Shown: positions 25,174 to 34,105 of the stretch, piece after piece
Numbering within the stretch: position 1 is the stretch's first letter
How the letters are laid out: each line of letters begins with the position of its first letter
Assembly (NCBI RefSeq): GCF_008704535.1
Contig: NZ_CP023701.1
Span: 5,870,001 to 5,934,000 of the forward strand
Length of the DNA stretch: 64,000 bases
Direction: 5' to 3'
From: Streptomyces subrutilus
GTDB lineage: Bacteria > Actinomycetota > Actinomycetes > Streptomycetales > Streptomycetaceae
Notes under the pieces: generated by a model
The model's database searches: none
Seen by the model: the letters and a program-made list of their open reading frames with translations, nothing else
What the model was told of the DNA's origin: nothing
Program-made: the position numbers and the translations under genes

Positions 25174-26613
25174 ATGAGTGACCGCACCTTGGCCGGGGCC
25201 CCCGCCCCGGTGTCCACCCCGCATGTCGACGCCGGCGACGCGGGGTACAGCAAGGACCTCAAGCCCCGCCACATCAACATGATCGCGATCGGCGGGGCGA
25301 TCGGCACGGGCCTCTTCCTCGGAGCCGGCGGCCGCCTCGCCGGAGCCGGCCCCTCCCTCGCGATCGCCTACGCGGTGTGCGGTGTCTTCGCCTTCTTCGT
25401 CGTCCGGGCCCTCGGCGAGCTCGTCCTCTACCGGCCCTCCTCCGGCGCCTTCGTCTCCTACGCCCGCGAGTTCATGGGGGAGAAGGGCGCCTACACGGCC
25501 GGCTGGCTCTACTTCCTGAACTGGTCCACCACCACCGTCGCCGACATCACCGCCGCCGCGACCTACGCCCACTTCTGGTCGCTGTTCACCGACGTCCCCC
25601 AGTGGGTCCTCGCCTTCATCGCCCTGGCCGTCGTCCTCACCGCGAACCTGATCTCCGTGAAGTACTTCGGCGAGATGGAGTTCTGGTTCTCCCTGGTCAA
25701 GGTCACCGCCCTGGTCGTCTTCCTGGCCGTCGGCATCTGGCTCGTGGCCACCGGCCACCCGATCGACGGCCACACCCCGGGCCTGTCCTCCGTCACGGAC
25801 AGCGGCGGCCTCTTCCCCGTCGGCGTCCTGCCGATGCTCCTGGTGATCCAGGGCGTGGTCTTCGCGTACGCCTCCGTCGAGCTCTGCGGCGTCGCCGCGG
25901 GCGAGACCGAGAACCCCGAGAAGATCATGCCCAAGGCCATCAACTCGATCATGTGGCGCGTGGGCGTCTTCTACGTCGGCTCCGTCGTCATGCTGGCCCT
26001 GCTGCTCCCGTACACGGAGTACTCCGCCGACCAGAGCCCCTTCGTCACCGTCTTCGACAAGCTCGGCGTTCCCGGCGCCGCCGGCATCATGAACCTCGTC
26101 GTCCTGACGGCGGCCCTCTCCAGCCTGAACTCCGGCCTCTACTCCACCGGCCGCATCCTGCGCTCGATGTCCCTCGCCGGATCCGCCCCGAAGTTCACCG
26201 GCGTCATGAACAAGGGCAAGGTCCCCTACGGCGGCGTCCTGTTCACCGCCGCCTTCGGCGTCGCGGGCGTCGGCCTCAACTACTTCATGGCGGAGGAGGC
26301 CTTCGAGATCGTCCTGAACTTCGCCTCGCTCGGCATCCTCGGCACCTGGGCCATGGTCATGCTCTGCTCCCTCCACTTCTGGCGCCGCGCCCGGCAGGGC
26401 CGCGTCGAGCGCCCCGCCTACCGCCTGCCCTGGGCCCCCTACACCCAGCTCGTGACGCTCGCCTTCCTCGTCACGGTCCTGGTCCTCATGTGGTCCGACG
26501 GCGGAGTGGGCCGCACCACGGTCATGTTCGTCCCGGTCATCGCCGCGGCCCTGGTCGGCGGCTGGTTCCTGGTCCGCCGCCGGGTCGCCGCCCTTGCGGC
26601 CCCGCGCCCCTGA
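25174..26613 (+). CDS. Amino acid permease (AAT family, AnsP/GabP-like)
   Basis: Proton-coupled amino acid importer of 479 residues with about twelve membrane segments. The family signature KPRHINMIAIGGAIGTGLFLGAG is near residues 30-52, and the ELCGVAAGETENPEKIMPKAINSI consensus near 231-254 marks the AAT subfamily (asparagine, GABA, aromatic or basic amino acids). Of those, the asparagine permease AnsP looks closest to me, but the substrate is not certain. Monocistronic, between two hairpins. Confidence 0.9.
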   Translation: MSDRTLAGAPAPVSTPHVDAGDAGYSKDLKPRHINMIAIGGAIGTGLFLGAGGRLAGAGPSLAIAYAVCGVFAFFVVRALGELVLYRPSSGAFVSYAREFMGEKGAYTAGWLYFLNWSTTTVADITAAATYAHFWSLFTDVPQWVLAFIALAVVLTANLISVKYFGEMEFWFSLVKVTALVVFLAVGIWLVATGHPIDGHTPGLSSVTDSGGLFPVGVLPMLLVIQGVVFAYASVELCGVAAGETENPEKIMPKAINSIMWRVGVFYVGSVVMLALLLPYTEYSADQSPFVTVFDKLGVPGAAGIMNLVVLTAALSSLNSGLYSTGRILRSMSLAGSAPKFTGVMNKGKVPYGGVLFTAAFGVAGVGLNYFMAEEAFEIVLNFASLGILGTWAMVMLCSLHFWRRARQGRVERPAYRLPWAPYTQLVTLAFLVTVLVLMWSDGGVGRTTVMFVPVIAAALVGGWFLVRRRVAALAAPRP

Positions 26614-26636
26614 CCGACCCGGGCCGACGAGACGAA

Positions 26637-26666
26637 AGGAGGACCCCGCCGAAGCGGGGTCCTCCT
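26637..26666 (+). terminator. Strong hairpin terminator with CGAA tetraloop
   Basis: A perfect 13-bp stem (26637-26649 with 26654-26666) begins 24 nt after the permease stop. It may act in both directions. Confidence 0.8.
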
Positions 26667-26770
26667 CGTTCCGCCCCGGTGTCCAGGGGGTCGAACGATC
26701 CGGTGCGACCACTGCCGCGGGTCCGACTTCGAGCAGTGCCGCATGCGCGAGCCGGGCCGCCACAGCCCGG

Positions 26771-26800
26771 AAAAGCAGAAAACCCCACGTGAAGTGGGGT
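26771..26800 (-). terminator. Terminator of the tRNA-Leu gene
   Basis: On the minus strand a 7-bp stem (26782-26788 with 26794-26800) directly follows the tRNA 3' end and runs into a T-rich stretch (TTTTCTGCTTTT). Confidence 0.75.
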
Positions 26801-26806
26801 CTCAGC

Positions 26807-26894
26807 TGGTGTCCGAGGGGGGACTTGAACCCCCACGCCCGATAAAGGGCACTAGCACCTCAAGCTAGCGCGTCTGCCATTCCGCCACCCGGAC
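26807..26894 (-). tRNA. tRNA-Leu (anticodon GAG), CCA encoded
   Basis: The minus strand starts GTCCGGGTGGCGGAATGGCA and folds into a class II (long variable arm) cloverleaf. The acceptor arm is GTCCGGG with CTCGGAC, allowing one G-U pair. The anticodon loop TTGAGGT sits between CTAGC and GCTAG, giving anticodon GAG, which reads CUC and CUU. The T arm has GGTTCAAGTCC. Discriminator A and CCA are encoded at 26810-26807. A terminator follows. Confidence 0.95.
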
Positions 26895-27060
26895 AAGGTG
26901 TCTGTCTCGCGTCCCTCGCGGGCCGTTCCGACGTGGAAAACATTACCAAACAATCCGGGGTCCTCGATCACACCCCCGGCGGCCGGGGAGCGCCCTTGGG
27001 CGAAGCGGCCTTGAGCGGGAGGATGGGAAGCGTTCGGTACTGATCAGTGGGAGGAACAGC

Positions 27061-28386
27061 GTGAGCGAAACGAGCGCGGGCAGGACCGTCTCGGGCCAGG
27101 ACGAGGTCGTCGACCTCTGCCGGGATCTCATCCGGATCGACACCAGCAACTACGGGGACCACTCGGGCCCCGGCGAACGCAAGGCCGCCGAGTGGGTCGC
27201 CGAGAAGCTCGCGGAGGTCGGGCTGGAGCCCCAGATCTTCGAATCGCACAAGGGGCGCGCCTCCACGGTGGCGCGGATCGAGGGGGAGGACCCGTCCCGC
27301 CCCGCCCTGCTGATCCACGGGCACACCGACGTGGTCCCGGCCAACGCCGCCGACTGGACCTACGACCCCTTCGCCGGTGAGATCGCCGACGGCTGCCTCT
27401 GGGGCCGCGGCGCCGTCGACATGAAGGACATGGACGCGATGACGCTCGCCGTCGTCCGCGACCGCATGCGCAGCGGCCGCAAGCCCCCGCGCGACATCGT
27501 GCTCGCCTTCCTCGCCGACGAGGAGGCCGGCGGAATCTACGGGGCCCGGCACCTCGTCGACAACCACCCCGAGCTCTTCGAGGGCGTCACCGAGGCCATC
27601 GGCGAGGTCGGCGGCTTCTCCTTCACCGTCAACGAGAACCTGCGCCTCTACCTGGTGGAGACCGCGCAGAAGGGCATGCACTGGATGCGGCTCACGGTGG
27701 AGGGCACCGCGGGCCACGGCTCCATGACCAACAACGACAACGCCATCACGGAGCTGTGCGAGGCCGTGGGCCGGCTCGGCCGCCACCAGTGGCCGGTGCG
27801 GGTGACCAAGACCGTACGGTCGTTCCTGGACGAGCTCTCGGACGCGCTCGGGACCCCGCTGGACCCGGACAACATGGACGCCACCCTCGCCAAGCTCGGC
27901 GGCATCGCCAAGATGGTCGGCGCGACGCTCCGCAACTCCGCCGCCCCGACGATGCTCGGCGCCGGCTACAAGGTCAACGTCATCCCCGGCCAGGCGACGG
28001 CCCACGTGGACGGGCGCTTCCTGCCCGGCTACGAGGACGAGTTCTTCGCCGACCTCGACCGGATCCTCGGACCGCGGGTGAAGCGCGAGGACGTGCACGC
28101 GGACAAGGCGCTGGAGACGGACTTCGACGGGAAGCTCGTCGACGCCATGCAGGGCGCGCTGCGGGCCGAGGACCCCATCGCGCGGGCGGTCCCGTACATG
28201 CTCTCGGGCGGCACGGACGCGAAGTCCTTCGACGACCTCGGCATCCGCTGCTTCGGCTTCGCACCGCTCCAGCTCCCGCCGGAGCTGGACTTCGCCGGCA
28301 TGTTCCACGGCGTGGACGAGCGGGTGCCGGTGGAGGGGCTCAAGTTCGGCGTGCGGGTCCTGGACCGTTTCATCGACCAGGCCTAA
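27061..28386 (+). CDS. M20-family metallopeptidase
   Basis: Zinc peptidase, likely a cytoplasmic dipeptidase or acyl-amino-acid hydrolase. The 441-residue protein has the metal-binding segments IHGHTDVVPAN near residues 88-98, GRGAVDMKDMDAM near 116-128, and FLADEEAGGIYGARH near 151-165, with the dimerisation domain between about 210 and 330. All ligand residues are present. GTG start after GGGAGGAACAGC. It stands just before the chaplin genes but has no known link to them. Confidence 0.92.
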   Translation: MSETSAGRTVSGQDEVVDLCRDLIRIDTSNYGDHSGPGERKAAEWVAEKLAEVGLEPQIFESHKGRASTVARIEGEDPSRPALLIHGHTDVVPANAADWTYDPFAGEIADGCLWGRGAVDMKDMDAMTLAVVRDRMRSGRKPPRDIVLAFLADEEAGGIYGARHLVDNHPELFEGVTEAIGEVGGFSFTVNENLRLYLVETAQKGMHWMRLTVEGTAGHGSMTNNDNAITELCEAVGRLGRHQWPVRVTKTVRSFLDELSDALGTPLDPDNMDATLAKLGGIAKMVGATLRNSAAPTMLGAGYKVNVIPGQATAHVDGRFLPGYEDEFFADLDRILGPRVKREDVHADKALETDFDGKLVDAMQGALRAEDPIARAVPYMLSGGTDAKSFDDLGIRCFGFAPLQLPPELDFAGMFHGVDERVPVEGLKFGVRVLDRFIDQA

Positions 28387-28522
28387 CGCCCGGAAATCGG
28401 GAAGGTGTGCGCATACCACTGAGAAGAGTGAATGCGCTCATACGCTCGTAGCCCCGGTGATCCCTCCTCGTTACAGGTGGTGCGGTCCGCGGCTGGGACC
28501 GCATTGCCTACTAGGAGGAACA

Positions 28523-28756
28523 ATGATCAAGAAGGTTGTGGCCGCTGCGGCTGCCACTGGTGGCCTGGTTCTCGCGGGTGCGGGTCTGGCCGTCGCCGAC
28601 GCGGGTGCACAGGGTGCGGCCATCGGCTCCCCCGGTGTCCTGTCCGGCAACGTCATCCAGGTCCCCGTCCACGTTCCCGTGAACGTGTGCGGCAACACGA
28701 TCTCCGTGATCGGCCTGCTGAACCCGTCCTTCGGCAACACCTGCGTCAACGCCTGA
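28523..28756 (+). CDS. chpH: Short chaplin, ChpH-like
   Basis: Secreted amyloid-forming surfactant that coats aerial hyphae and spores. The 77-residue precursor has a signal peptide (MIKKVVAAAAATGGLVLAGAG, cleaved after AVADA near 27) and one chaplin domain with GSPGVLSGNVIQVPVHVPVN, Cys and NTISVIGLLNPSFGNTC; the two Cys near 56 and 74 form the known disulfide. It is nearly identical in plan to S. coelicolor ChpH, one of the two chaplins present in nearly all Streptomyces. Strong AGGAGG site. Expression in streptomycetes depends on the developmental sigma factor BldN (family knowledge); no promoter was confirmed here. Confidence 0.95.
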   Translation: MIKKVVAAAAATGGLVLAGAGLAVADAGAQGAAIGSPGVLSGNVIQVPVHVPVNVCGNTISVIGLLNPSFGNTCVNA

Positions 28757-28772
28757 CGCGTCTGAAGTCTTT

Positions 28773-28804
28773 GGCCCCGGAGTGCGTTCCTGCGCTCCGG
28801 GGCC
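28773..28804 (+). terminator. Hairpin terminator after the short chaplin
   Basis: A 13-bp stem (28773-28785 with 28792-28804, one G-T pair) lies 16 nt past the chpH stop. It separates it from the long chaplin, suggesting separate transcripts. Confidence 0.7.
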
Positions 28805-28917
28805 GCCGGGCTTTCCGGCCCGGCCCACCGAACTTCGGCATGCCGGGCGGGGGAGCCTGAATGACCCGGCCGCCGACGTTTTCACCCGAAAACGTACACA
28901 GCAGGGGACGATCAACG

Positions 28918-29652
28918 ATGCGACGACCGGCACAGGTCACCAGGAAGACCCTGATCACCATGGCGGCCGCGGGAGGTGTCCTCGCCCTGGGCGGGGGCTA
29001 CGCGCACGCGGACGCCGGCGCCTCGGGACAGGCCGCGAACTCGCCCGGGCTGCTGTCCGGGAACCAGCTCCAGGCACCCGTGGACGTTCCGGTGAACGCC
29101 TGCGGCAACAGCGTGAACGTGGTGGGGCTCCTGAACCCGGCCTTCGGCAACCGCTGCACCAACGCCTCGACCGCCAAGCCGAACCACCCCGGCCAGCCGG
29201 GACACCCCGGTACCCCCGGCCAGCCGGGACACCCGGGCAACCCCGGCACCCCGGGCAACCCCGGCACCCCGGGCAACCCCGGTACCCCGGGACATCCCGG
29301 TACCCCGGGACACCCGGGCAACCCCGGCACCCCGGGACACCCGGGCAACCCCGGTACCCCGGGGGGTCACAACCCGGGTACGCCCGGTGGTCACAACCCC
29401 GGTACGCCCGGAACCGGCACCCCCGGGGGGCAGACGCCCGGCATCCCCGGTACGGGTACCCCCGGCACCCCCGGTACGGGCACCGTCACCCCGGTCACGC
29501 ACCCCGGCACGGGCGCCGGCAAGCCGTCCGGCGGGACCGCCGGGCTCGCCGCCACCGGTGCGGGTGACGTCCTCACCGCCGGCCTCCCGCTCGCCGGCGG
29601 CCTGCTGCTGGCCGGCACCGTGCTCTACCGACGGGCCCGCAGCGCCGCCTGA
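28918..29652 (+). CDS. Long chaplin with collagen-like stalk and sortase signal
   Basis: Cell-wall-anchored chaplin that would display the amyloid domain on the hyphal surface. The 244-residue precursor has a signal peptide (about 1-36, cleaved after AHADA), a single chaplin domain (about 37-82, with Cys near 62 and 80), about 110 residues of Gly-Pro-rich triplets (PGTPGNPGHPG type), then LAATG near 210, a hydrophobic helix and a positive tail (RRARS), the signal for sortase E-type enzymes. Position next to chpH matches S. coelicolor ChpC, but that protein carries two chaplin domains whereas here the second seems replaced by the stalk. ATG 28918 gives the normal signal peptide. Confidence 0.9.
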   Translation: MRRPAQVTRKTLITMAAAGGVLALGGGYAHADAGASGQAANSPGLLSGNQLQAPVDVPVNACGNSVNVVGLLNPAFGNRCTNASTAKPNHPGQPGHPGTPGQPGHPGNPGTPGNPGTPGNPGTPGHPGTPGHPGNPGTPGHPGNPGTPGGHNPGTPGGHNPGTPGTGTPGGQTPGIPGTGTPGTPGTGTVTPVTHPGTGAGKPSGGTAGLAATGAGDVLTAGLPLAGGLLLAGTVLYRRARSAA

Positions 29653-29663
29653 CGGCCGCGTCC

Positions 29664-29693
29664 GGCGCGGGCCCCGCCCCCGGGGCCCGCGCC
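29664..29693. terminator. Bidirectional hairpin between the long chaplin and the DUF5703 gene
   Basis: A perfect 13-bp stem (29664-29676 with 29681-29693) with a CCCC loop lies between two convergent stop codons. Confidence 0.75.
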
Positions 29694-29700
29694 GTCCACC

Positions 29701-29889
29701 TCACCAGGTCGCGCGTACCTGGCGGATGATCCGCCGGCGCAACCGCACCCGGCGGCTGCCGTCCCGGTGCAGGGTCAGGCGGTCGAGTTCCCAGTTCCCG
29801 TACTCGGCATGATCGGTCAGCAGGCGGGTCGCTTCCTTCCGAGGAACCCCGCGGGGCACGTACACGTCGATGAATTCGTATTCCGGCAT
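29701..29889 (-). CDS. DUF5703-family small protein
   Basis: A 62-residue cytoplasmic protein opening MPEYEFIDVYVPRGVPRKEA and ending in a basic tail (RRVRLRRRIIRQVRATW). It matches a small family conserved in Streptomyces, of unknown role. It starts 47 nt from the divergent gene at 29937; CACAAT on the minus strand lies 7 nt before the ATG, so it may be leaderless. Confidence 0.8.
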   Translation of the reverse strand: MPEYEFIDVYVPRGVPRKEATRLLTDHAEYGNWELDRLTLHRDGSRRVRLRRRIIRQVRATW

Positions 29890-29936
29890 CGCATCTATTG
29901 TGCGGGCAGAGCCCCGCTACGGATAGCGTCTGCCCT

Positions 29937-30617
29937 ATGTCTGATGCCGCTCTGCCCACTGTTGCCGAGGTACGCGCCGCCGCCGAGGCGGTCAAGGCCG
30001 CGCTCGACCGCCACCTCGCCGCGGTCGAGCGCAGGACCGGGGACGAGGATCCCGACGTCTACGCCGCGTTCAACGAACTCGCCGCCGCCGCCGAGGAGTA
30101 CGACGAACTCCTCTACGACCGGTACGACGAGGTCACCCCCTTCGAGATCCCCACGCCCGACGACGGCGTGCCGTACACCGGCCCCGCCGAGCCCGCCGCC
30201 TTCAGCGTGCTCATCCGCCGGGACTACGCCGTCGTCGAGCCGCCGCGACTGATCGCCCAGGCCGAGCGTGTCGCCGCCCACGACCGGGACGCCGACCTGC
30301 TCCACGACGGCGGGACCGCCGGAGCGCTCGGGGTGCTCTTCGGCGAGTACGAGCCCGACGAGATCGCCTCCCGCTACAAGGAGTTCGGCTTGGAGGAGGG
30401 CGACTCCACCCTCTGGATCGCGGCCTCCGAGGAGGCTCCGGAGCCGGGGGAGTGGCTCGATTCGCCGTTCGGGCACACCGGCCCGGAGGACGTGCTGCAC
30501 CGCTTCGACGTCAGCGCCGTCTTCGACGAGGAGACCGACGGGTTCGACGAGGACGAGGACGGAGAAGAGGGCGAGGACGAGGTCGAGGGCGCCCGTCCGG
30601 GCCTGACCCCCGCCTAG
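29937..30617 (+). CDS. Hypothetical acidic protein
   Basis: Function not recognised. The 226-residue soluble protein has a helical N-terminal half (TVAEVRAAAEAVKAALDRHL near 7-26 and FNELAAAAEEYDELLYDRYD near 44-63), a mixed middle domain with FSVLIRRDYAVVEPPRLIAQ near 85, and a very acidic tail (about 200-220, runs of Asp and Glu). The family is common in Streptomyces as an uncharacterised protein. ATG giving MSDAALP; TAGCGT lies 7 nt upstream and no ribosome site is seen, which fits a leaderless transcript. Confidence 0.8.
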   Translation: MSDAALPTVAEVRAAAEAVKAALDRHLAAVERRTGDEDPDVYAAFNELAAAAEEYDELLYDRYDEVTPFEIPTPDDGVPYTGPAEPAAFSVLIRRDYAVVEPPRLIAQAERVAAHDRDADLLHDGGTAGALGVLFGEYEPDEIASRYKEFGLEEGDSTLWIAASEEAPEPGEWLDSPFGHTGPEDVLHRFDVSAVFDEETDGFDEDEDGEEGEDEVEGARPGLTPA

Positions 30618-30650
30618 GTTGTCCGGGCCGTCTCCTCCCGCACCGCACAC

Positions 30651-30683
30651 CGCGGCTCCCGCCCGTCACGGGCGGGAGCCGCG
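30651..30683. terminator. Bidirectional hairpin between convergent genes
   Basis: A perfect 15-bp stem (30651-30665 with 30669-30683) sits between the stops of the acidic protein and the RecD2-like gene. Confidence 0.78.
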
Positions 30684-30700
30684 CCGTGCTCCCGGACGCG

Positions 30701-33019
30701 CTACTCGGGCCGGGGGCGGGCCTGCGCCGCCAGGGCCGTCAGCAGGCCCGTCAGCCGGGTCGTACGGGGCTTCGGCAGCCCCTCCGCCACCGCGCGCGGC
30801 AGGGCCTGGTCCACGCCGTGCACCACGGACAGGTGCCGTTCGGCGCGGCCGAACGCCGTGTACACCCAGTCCCGCGACAGGGCCTGCGCCGCGTCACCGG
30901 GCAGCACGACCACGACCGCCGGCCAGCGGGCACCCGCGGCCTGGTGGGCGGTCACCGCCCAGCCGTGCCGCACCTGTGCCTCCACCAGCTCCTGCGGCAC
31001 GACCACCGGCGCACCCGCGCGGTCCAGGTGCAGTCCCTGCGCGTCGGCCGACACCACCCGGGCCGGCAGGGCGCGACCGGGCGAGGGGACGTGGACGACC
31101 CGGTCGCCGGGGTCGAAGCCGCCGAACCGGCCGGGGCCCGGGTTCAGCCGCTCCTTCAGGGCGCTGTTCAGCGCCCGTGTCCCGGCCGCGCCGCCGTGGC
31201 CCGGGGTGATCACCTGCACGTCGTCCGCCGGTACGCCGAAGGCCCGCGGCACGGACTCGGCGACCAGCTGCACCGTGCGGTGCACGGCCTCGCCGGCGTC
31301 GCGCACGGGGACGATCACGACTTCCTTGCCGGGGGCGTCGACCTGGAGCAGCTCCCCGATCCCCACCCCCGAGACCAGCTCGCCCAGGGGGCCCGGGTCG
31401 GGCACGCGGGAGGCCAGCCGCGGGCAGGTGCCGGCCGCCAGCACGTCGCCGAACACCCGGCCCGCCCCGGCCGACCCCAGCACGCCCGGGTCGCCGGACA
31501 GGACCAGCCGGGCCCCGTCCGGGACCGACTCGACCAGTGCCGCCGCCGTCTCCACGTCCAACTGCGGCGCGTCCAGCACCACGAGCAGGTCCAGGGCGAA
31601 CTGCCCGTCGGCGTCCCGCCCCGGCCCCTCCGCCCCCGACAGCAGCCCCGCCACGGTCACGGAGGGGGGTCCGGCCGGGGCGTGCGCGGCCAGGCAGGCG
31701 CGCAGGCCCAGCCGCCGGGCGGCCGCCAGCAGGGCCAGCGGTTCGGCGCGGGCCGCCTCGCCGCCGGTGTGGGCGACCAGGCCGTTGCCCGCGACCGCCC
31801 GGATCAGGTCGGCGCCCGGACCCGTCGCGGCCGCGGACCAGTCGGCCGGGTCGCCGGCGGAGCCGTCGAAGGTGCTGGCGATGCGGGCCAGGCCGTCGGC
31901 CAGGCTCTCCTCGGCCATCGCGGGCCCCTCCAGCCCCACGAGCACCCGTACCGGCTGCTCGGCGTCCTCCTCGGCCGGAGGCGGGCCCAGCGGCTCGTGG
32001 AACACCAACACCGAGCCCTCGGCGACGCTCCGCTCCACTGCGGCCGCGCCGTCCGTCACGCCGTACTGCGCCAGCGCCTTCTCCAGGACCGGGACCTCCA
32101 GCGCGGTGTGCCCCTTCAGCCCCGCCTGCACCAGCAGCCACCCCACCAGGGCGTGGGTGCGGCGCTCGTCGTCGGGGCCGGCGCCAGAGTCCAGCAGGGC
32201 CCGCGCGAAGCCGTCCGCCTGGGCGGGGCGGACCGAGGGGACCGCCAAGAGGCGCCAGGGGTCCTCCGCGAGCTCCTCGGCGGCGGCCTCGCCGAGCGCG
32301 GCCGCGGCCGGCGCGGCGAGGGCCTCGGGGGCGCCGCCGCGGGCCAGCACGGCCCGTACGCCGTCCACCGCGTCGGCGGAGGGGGCGGGGACGTCCGTCC
32401 GGGGCGCGTGCGCCGGAGTGCGCTGCTGCGGGGGAGCGGCGGCCGCCCGGCGGGGCTCGGCGGGCGCCTCGTCGAAGTAGGGCGAGGGCGCCTCGGCCCC
32501 GCCCTCCACGGCCCGTACGGCGGCCAGCAGGTCGGCGGCCTTCCCACTGAGCTTCGCCCCCGCCTCGACGGGCCCGGCCCGCTCGGCCTTGCGCCGCGCG
32601 ATGCGCTCGCGCTCGATCTTCTGGGCGGCCAGCTCGGCCTGCGCCTCGCTCAACCCCGGCGCGGCCCCGCCGGCCGCCGCGTCACCGGTCGCCGCCGGGG
32701 TGCCCGCGTCCTCGGACGCGTCCGCCTCCGGCCCGGCCTCCGGAGCCTGCGCCCCCGCGTCGTCCGCCTCCGCGTCCGCCGACGCGTCCGCGGCGTCCGC
32801 CTCCGCGGGTGCCGCGCCCGTGACGGCCGTCCCCGAGGCGTCCTCGCCGCTCTCGCCGTCCTCGGCGGTCTCCGTCGGGGGTGTCGCGGGCGGGGTGTCC
32901 GGCGCGGTGGCCGTGGCCGATTCCTGCCCGGCGGGGGCCCCGGCTGCCGTGTGACCCTCCGGGCCGACGGTGCCGTCGGCGGGCTCCTCGGGGGTGTCCG
33001 TGGCGGGGTCCGTGCTCAC
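30701..33019 (-). CDS. RecD2-like helix-hairpin-helix protein with degraded ATPase motifs
   Basis: A 772-residue protein with a long acidic, Ala-rich N-terminal third (about 1-170), then helix-hairpin-helix repeats like RecD2 (about 250-330), two RecA-like lobes and a UvrD/RecD C-terminal segment (QVRHGWAVTAHQAAGARWPAV near 690). The usual Walker A Gly-x4-Gly-Lys-Thr is replaced by AHTGGEAARAEP near 430, without Lys, and Walker B Asp-Glu reads VVLDAPQL. LVLSGDPGVLGS is kept, and the later motif of family helicases (WVYTAFGRAERHLSVV) is degenerate. It may bind DNA without unwinding it. GTG start overlaps the stop of the aldo/keto reductase by 4 nt. Confidence 0.78.
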   Translation of the reverse strand: MSTDPATDTPEEPADGTVGPEGHTAAGAPAGQESATATAPDTPPATPPTETAEDGESGEDASGTAVTGAAPAEADAADASADAEADDAGAQAPEAGPEADASEDAGTPAATGDAAAGGAAPGLSEAQAELAAQKIERERIARRKAERAGPVEAGAKLSGKAADLLAAVRAVEGGAEAPSPYFDEAPAEPRRAAAAPPQQRTPAHAPRTDVPAPSADAVDGVRAVLARGGAPEALAAPAAAALGEAAAEELAEDPWRLLAVPSVRPAQADGFARALLDSGAGPDDERRTHALVGWLLVQAGLKGHTALEVPVLEKALAQYGVTDGAAAVERSVAEGSVLVFHEPLGPPPAEEDAEQPVRVLVGLEGPAMAEESLADGLARIASTFDGSAGDPADWSAAATGPGADLIRAVAGNGLVAHTGGEAARAEPLALLAAARRLGLRACLAAHAPAGPPSVTVAGLLSGAEGPGRDADGQFALDLLVVLDAPQLDVETAAALVESVPDGARLVLSGDPGVLGSAGAGRVFGDVLAAGTCPRLASRVPDPGPLGELVSGVGIGELLQVDAPGKEVVIVPVRDAGEAVHRTVQLVAESVPRAFGVPADDVQVITPGHGGAAGTRALNSALKERLNPGPGRFGGFDPGDRVVHVPSPGRALPARVVSADAQGLHLDRAGAPVVVPQELVEAQVRHGWAVTAHQAAGARWPAVVVVLPGDAAQALSRDWVYTAFGRAERHLSVVHGVDQALPRAVAEGLPKPRTTRLTGLLTALAAQARPRPE

Positions 33020-33999
33020 AGCGTGCTCCAGTCCTGGTCGGGATAGCGGTGCACGGGCGCCGAAACATCGTCCAACGCCCGGCAGATCTCCTCGGGAAGA
33101 CTAAGGGCCTCCACCGACAGCGCCGCCGCGAGCTGCTCCGCCGTGCGCGCGCCGACCACCGGTGCGACCACCCCCGGCCGGTCCCGCAGCCAGGCCAGCG
33201 CGACCTGGAGCGGGGTCACCGCGAGCCCCTGGGCCGCGGTCACCACCGCGTCCACGATCCGCCCGGACGCCTCGTCCAGGTACGGCTCCACCAGCACGGC
33301 CAGGGACGCCGACGCCGCCCGGGAATCGGCCGGGGTGCCGTCCCGGTACTTGCCCGTCAGCACCCCGCGGCCCAGCGGTGAGGACGGCAGCAGGCCGATC
33401 CCGAGGTCCAGGGCGGCCGGCAGGACCTCCCGCTCCACGCCCCGCTGGAGCAGCGAGTACTCCATGTGCGCCGACGCGATCCTGGTGCGCGCACCGGGGG
33501 CCGCGAGCTGCCAGGTCGCCGCCTTCGCGAGCTGCCAGCCGCAGAAGCCCGCCACCCCCGCGTACCGGGCCCGGCCGCTGCTGACGGCCAGGTCCAGCGC
33601 CTGCAGCGTCTCCTCCAGGGGCGTCGCCGGGTCGAAGGCGTGCAGCTGCCACAGGTCCACGTAGTCGGTGCCCAGCCGGTCCAACGAGGCGTCGAGCGCC
33701 GCGAGCAGGTGGCCGCGCGAGCCGTCGAAGCGCCGGTCCGGATCGGGGACGCTCCCGGCCTTGGTGGCGATCACCAGGTCCCGGCGGGGGACGAGCCCGC
33801 CGATCAGCTGCCCGAGCAGGTACTCCGCCTCCCCGCCGCCGTACACGTCGGCGGTGTCGACGAGCGTGCCGCCCGCTTCCCAGAAGGTCTTCATCTGCGC
33901 GGCGGCCGCTTCCTCGCCGGTGTCCCGGCCCCAGGTCAGGGTGCCGAGGCCGATCCGGGAGACGCGCAGTCCGGTGCGGCCGAGATGCCTCTGCTCCAT
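33016..33999 (-). CDS. Aldo/keto reductase
   Basis: NADPH-dependent reductase of carbonyl compounds. The 327-residue TIM-barrel protein has GLGTLTWG near residue 18, VDTADVYGGGEAEYLLG near 47-63 (catalytic Asp and Tyr), VIATKAGS near 76 (Lys) and DLWQLHAFD near 115 (His): the full tetrad. The RecD2-like gene downstream overlaps its stop by 4 nt, so translation is coupled although no biochemical link is known. Confidence 0.92.
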   Translation of the reverse strand: MEQRHLGRTGLRVSRIGLGTLTWGRDTGEEAAAAQMKTFWEAGGTLVDTADVYGGGEAEYLLGQLIGGLVPRRDLVIATKAGSVPDPDRRFDGSRGHLLAALDASLDRLGTDYVDLWQLHAFDPATPLEETLQALDLAVSSGRARYAGVAGFCGWQLAKAATWQLAAPGARTRIASAHMEYSLLQRGVEREVLPAALDLGIGLLPSSPLGRGVLTGKYRDGTPADSRAASASLAVLVEPYLDEASGRIVDAVVTAAQGLAVTPLQVALAWLRDRPGVVAPVVGARTAEQLAAALSVEALSLPEEICRALDDVSAPVHRYPDQDWSTL

Positions 34000-34105
34000 G
34001 AGCGCTGAGACTACTGGGGCCCTGCCCCGGACGGGCTTGGCGCGCTAGAGTCCCCCGCAGACCCACGTTACTCATCGGTACAACGGCAATCCGTAAGGGG
34101 ACGAC

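Noticed and set aside
29185..29480. Repeated DNA in the long chaplin taken as a CRISPR array
   Set aside because: Repeats are short codon triplets in frame with a Gly-Pro-rich protein, without spacers or cas genes.
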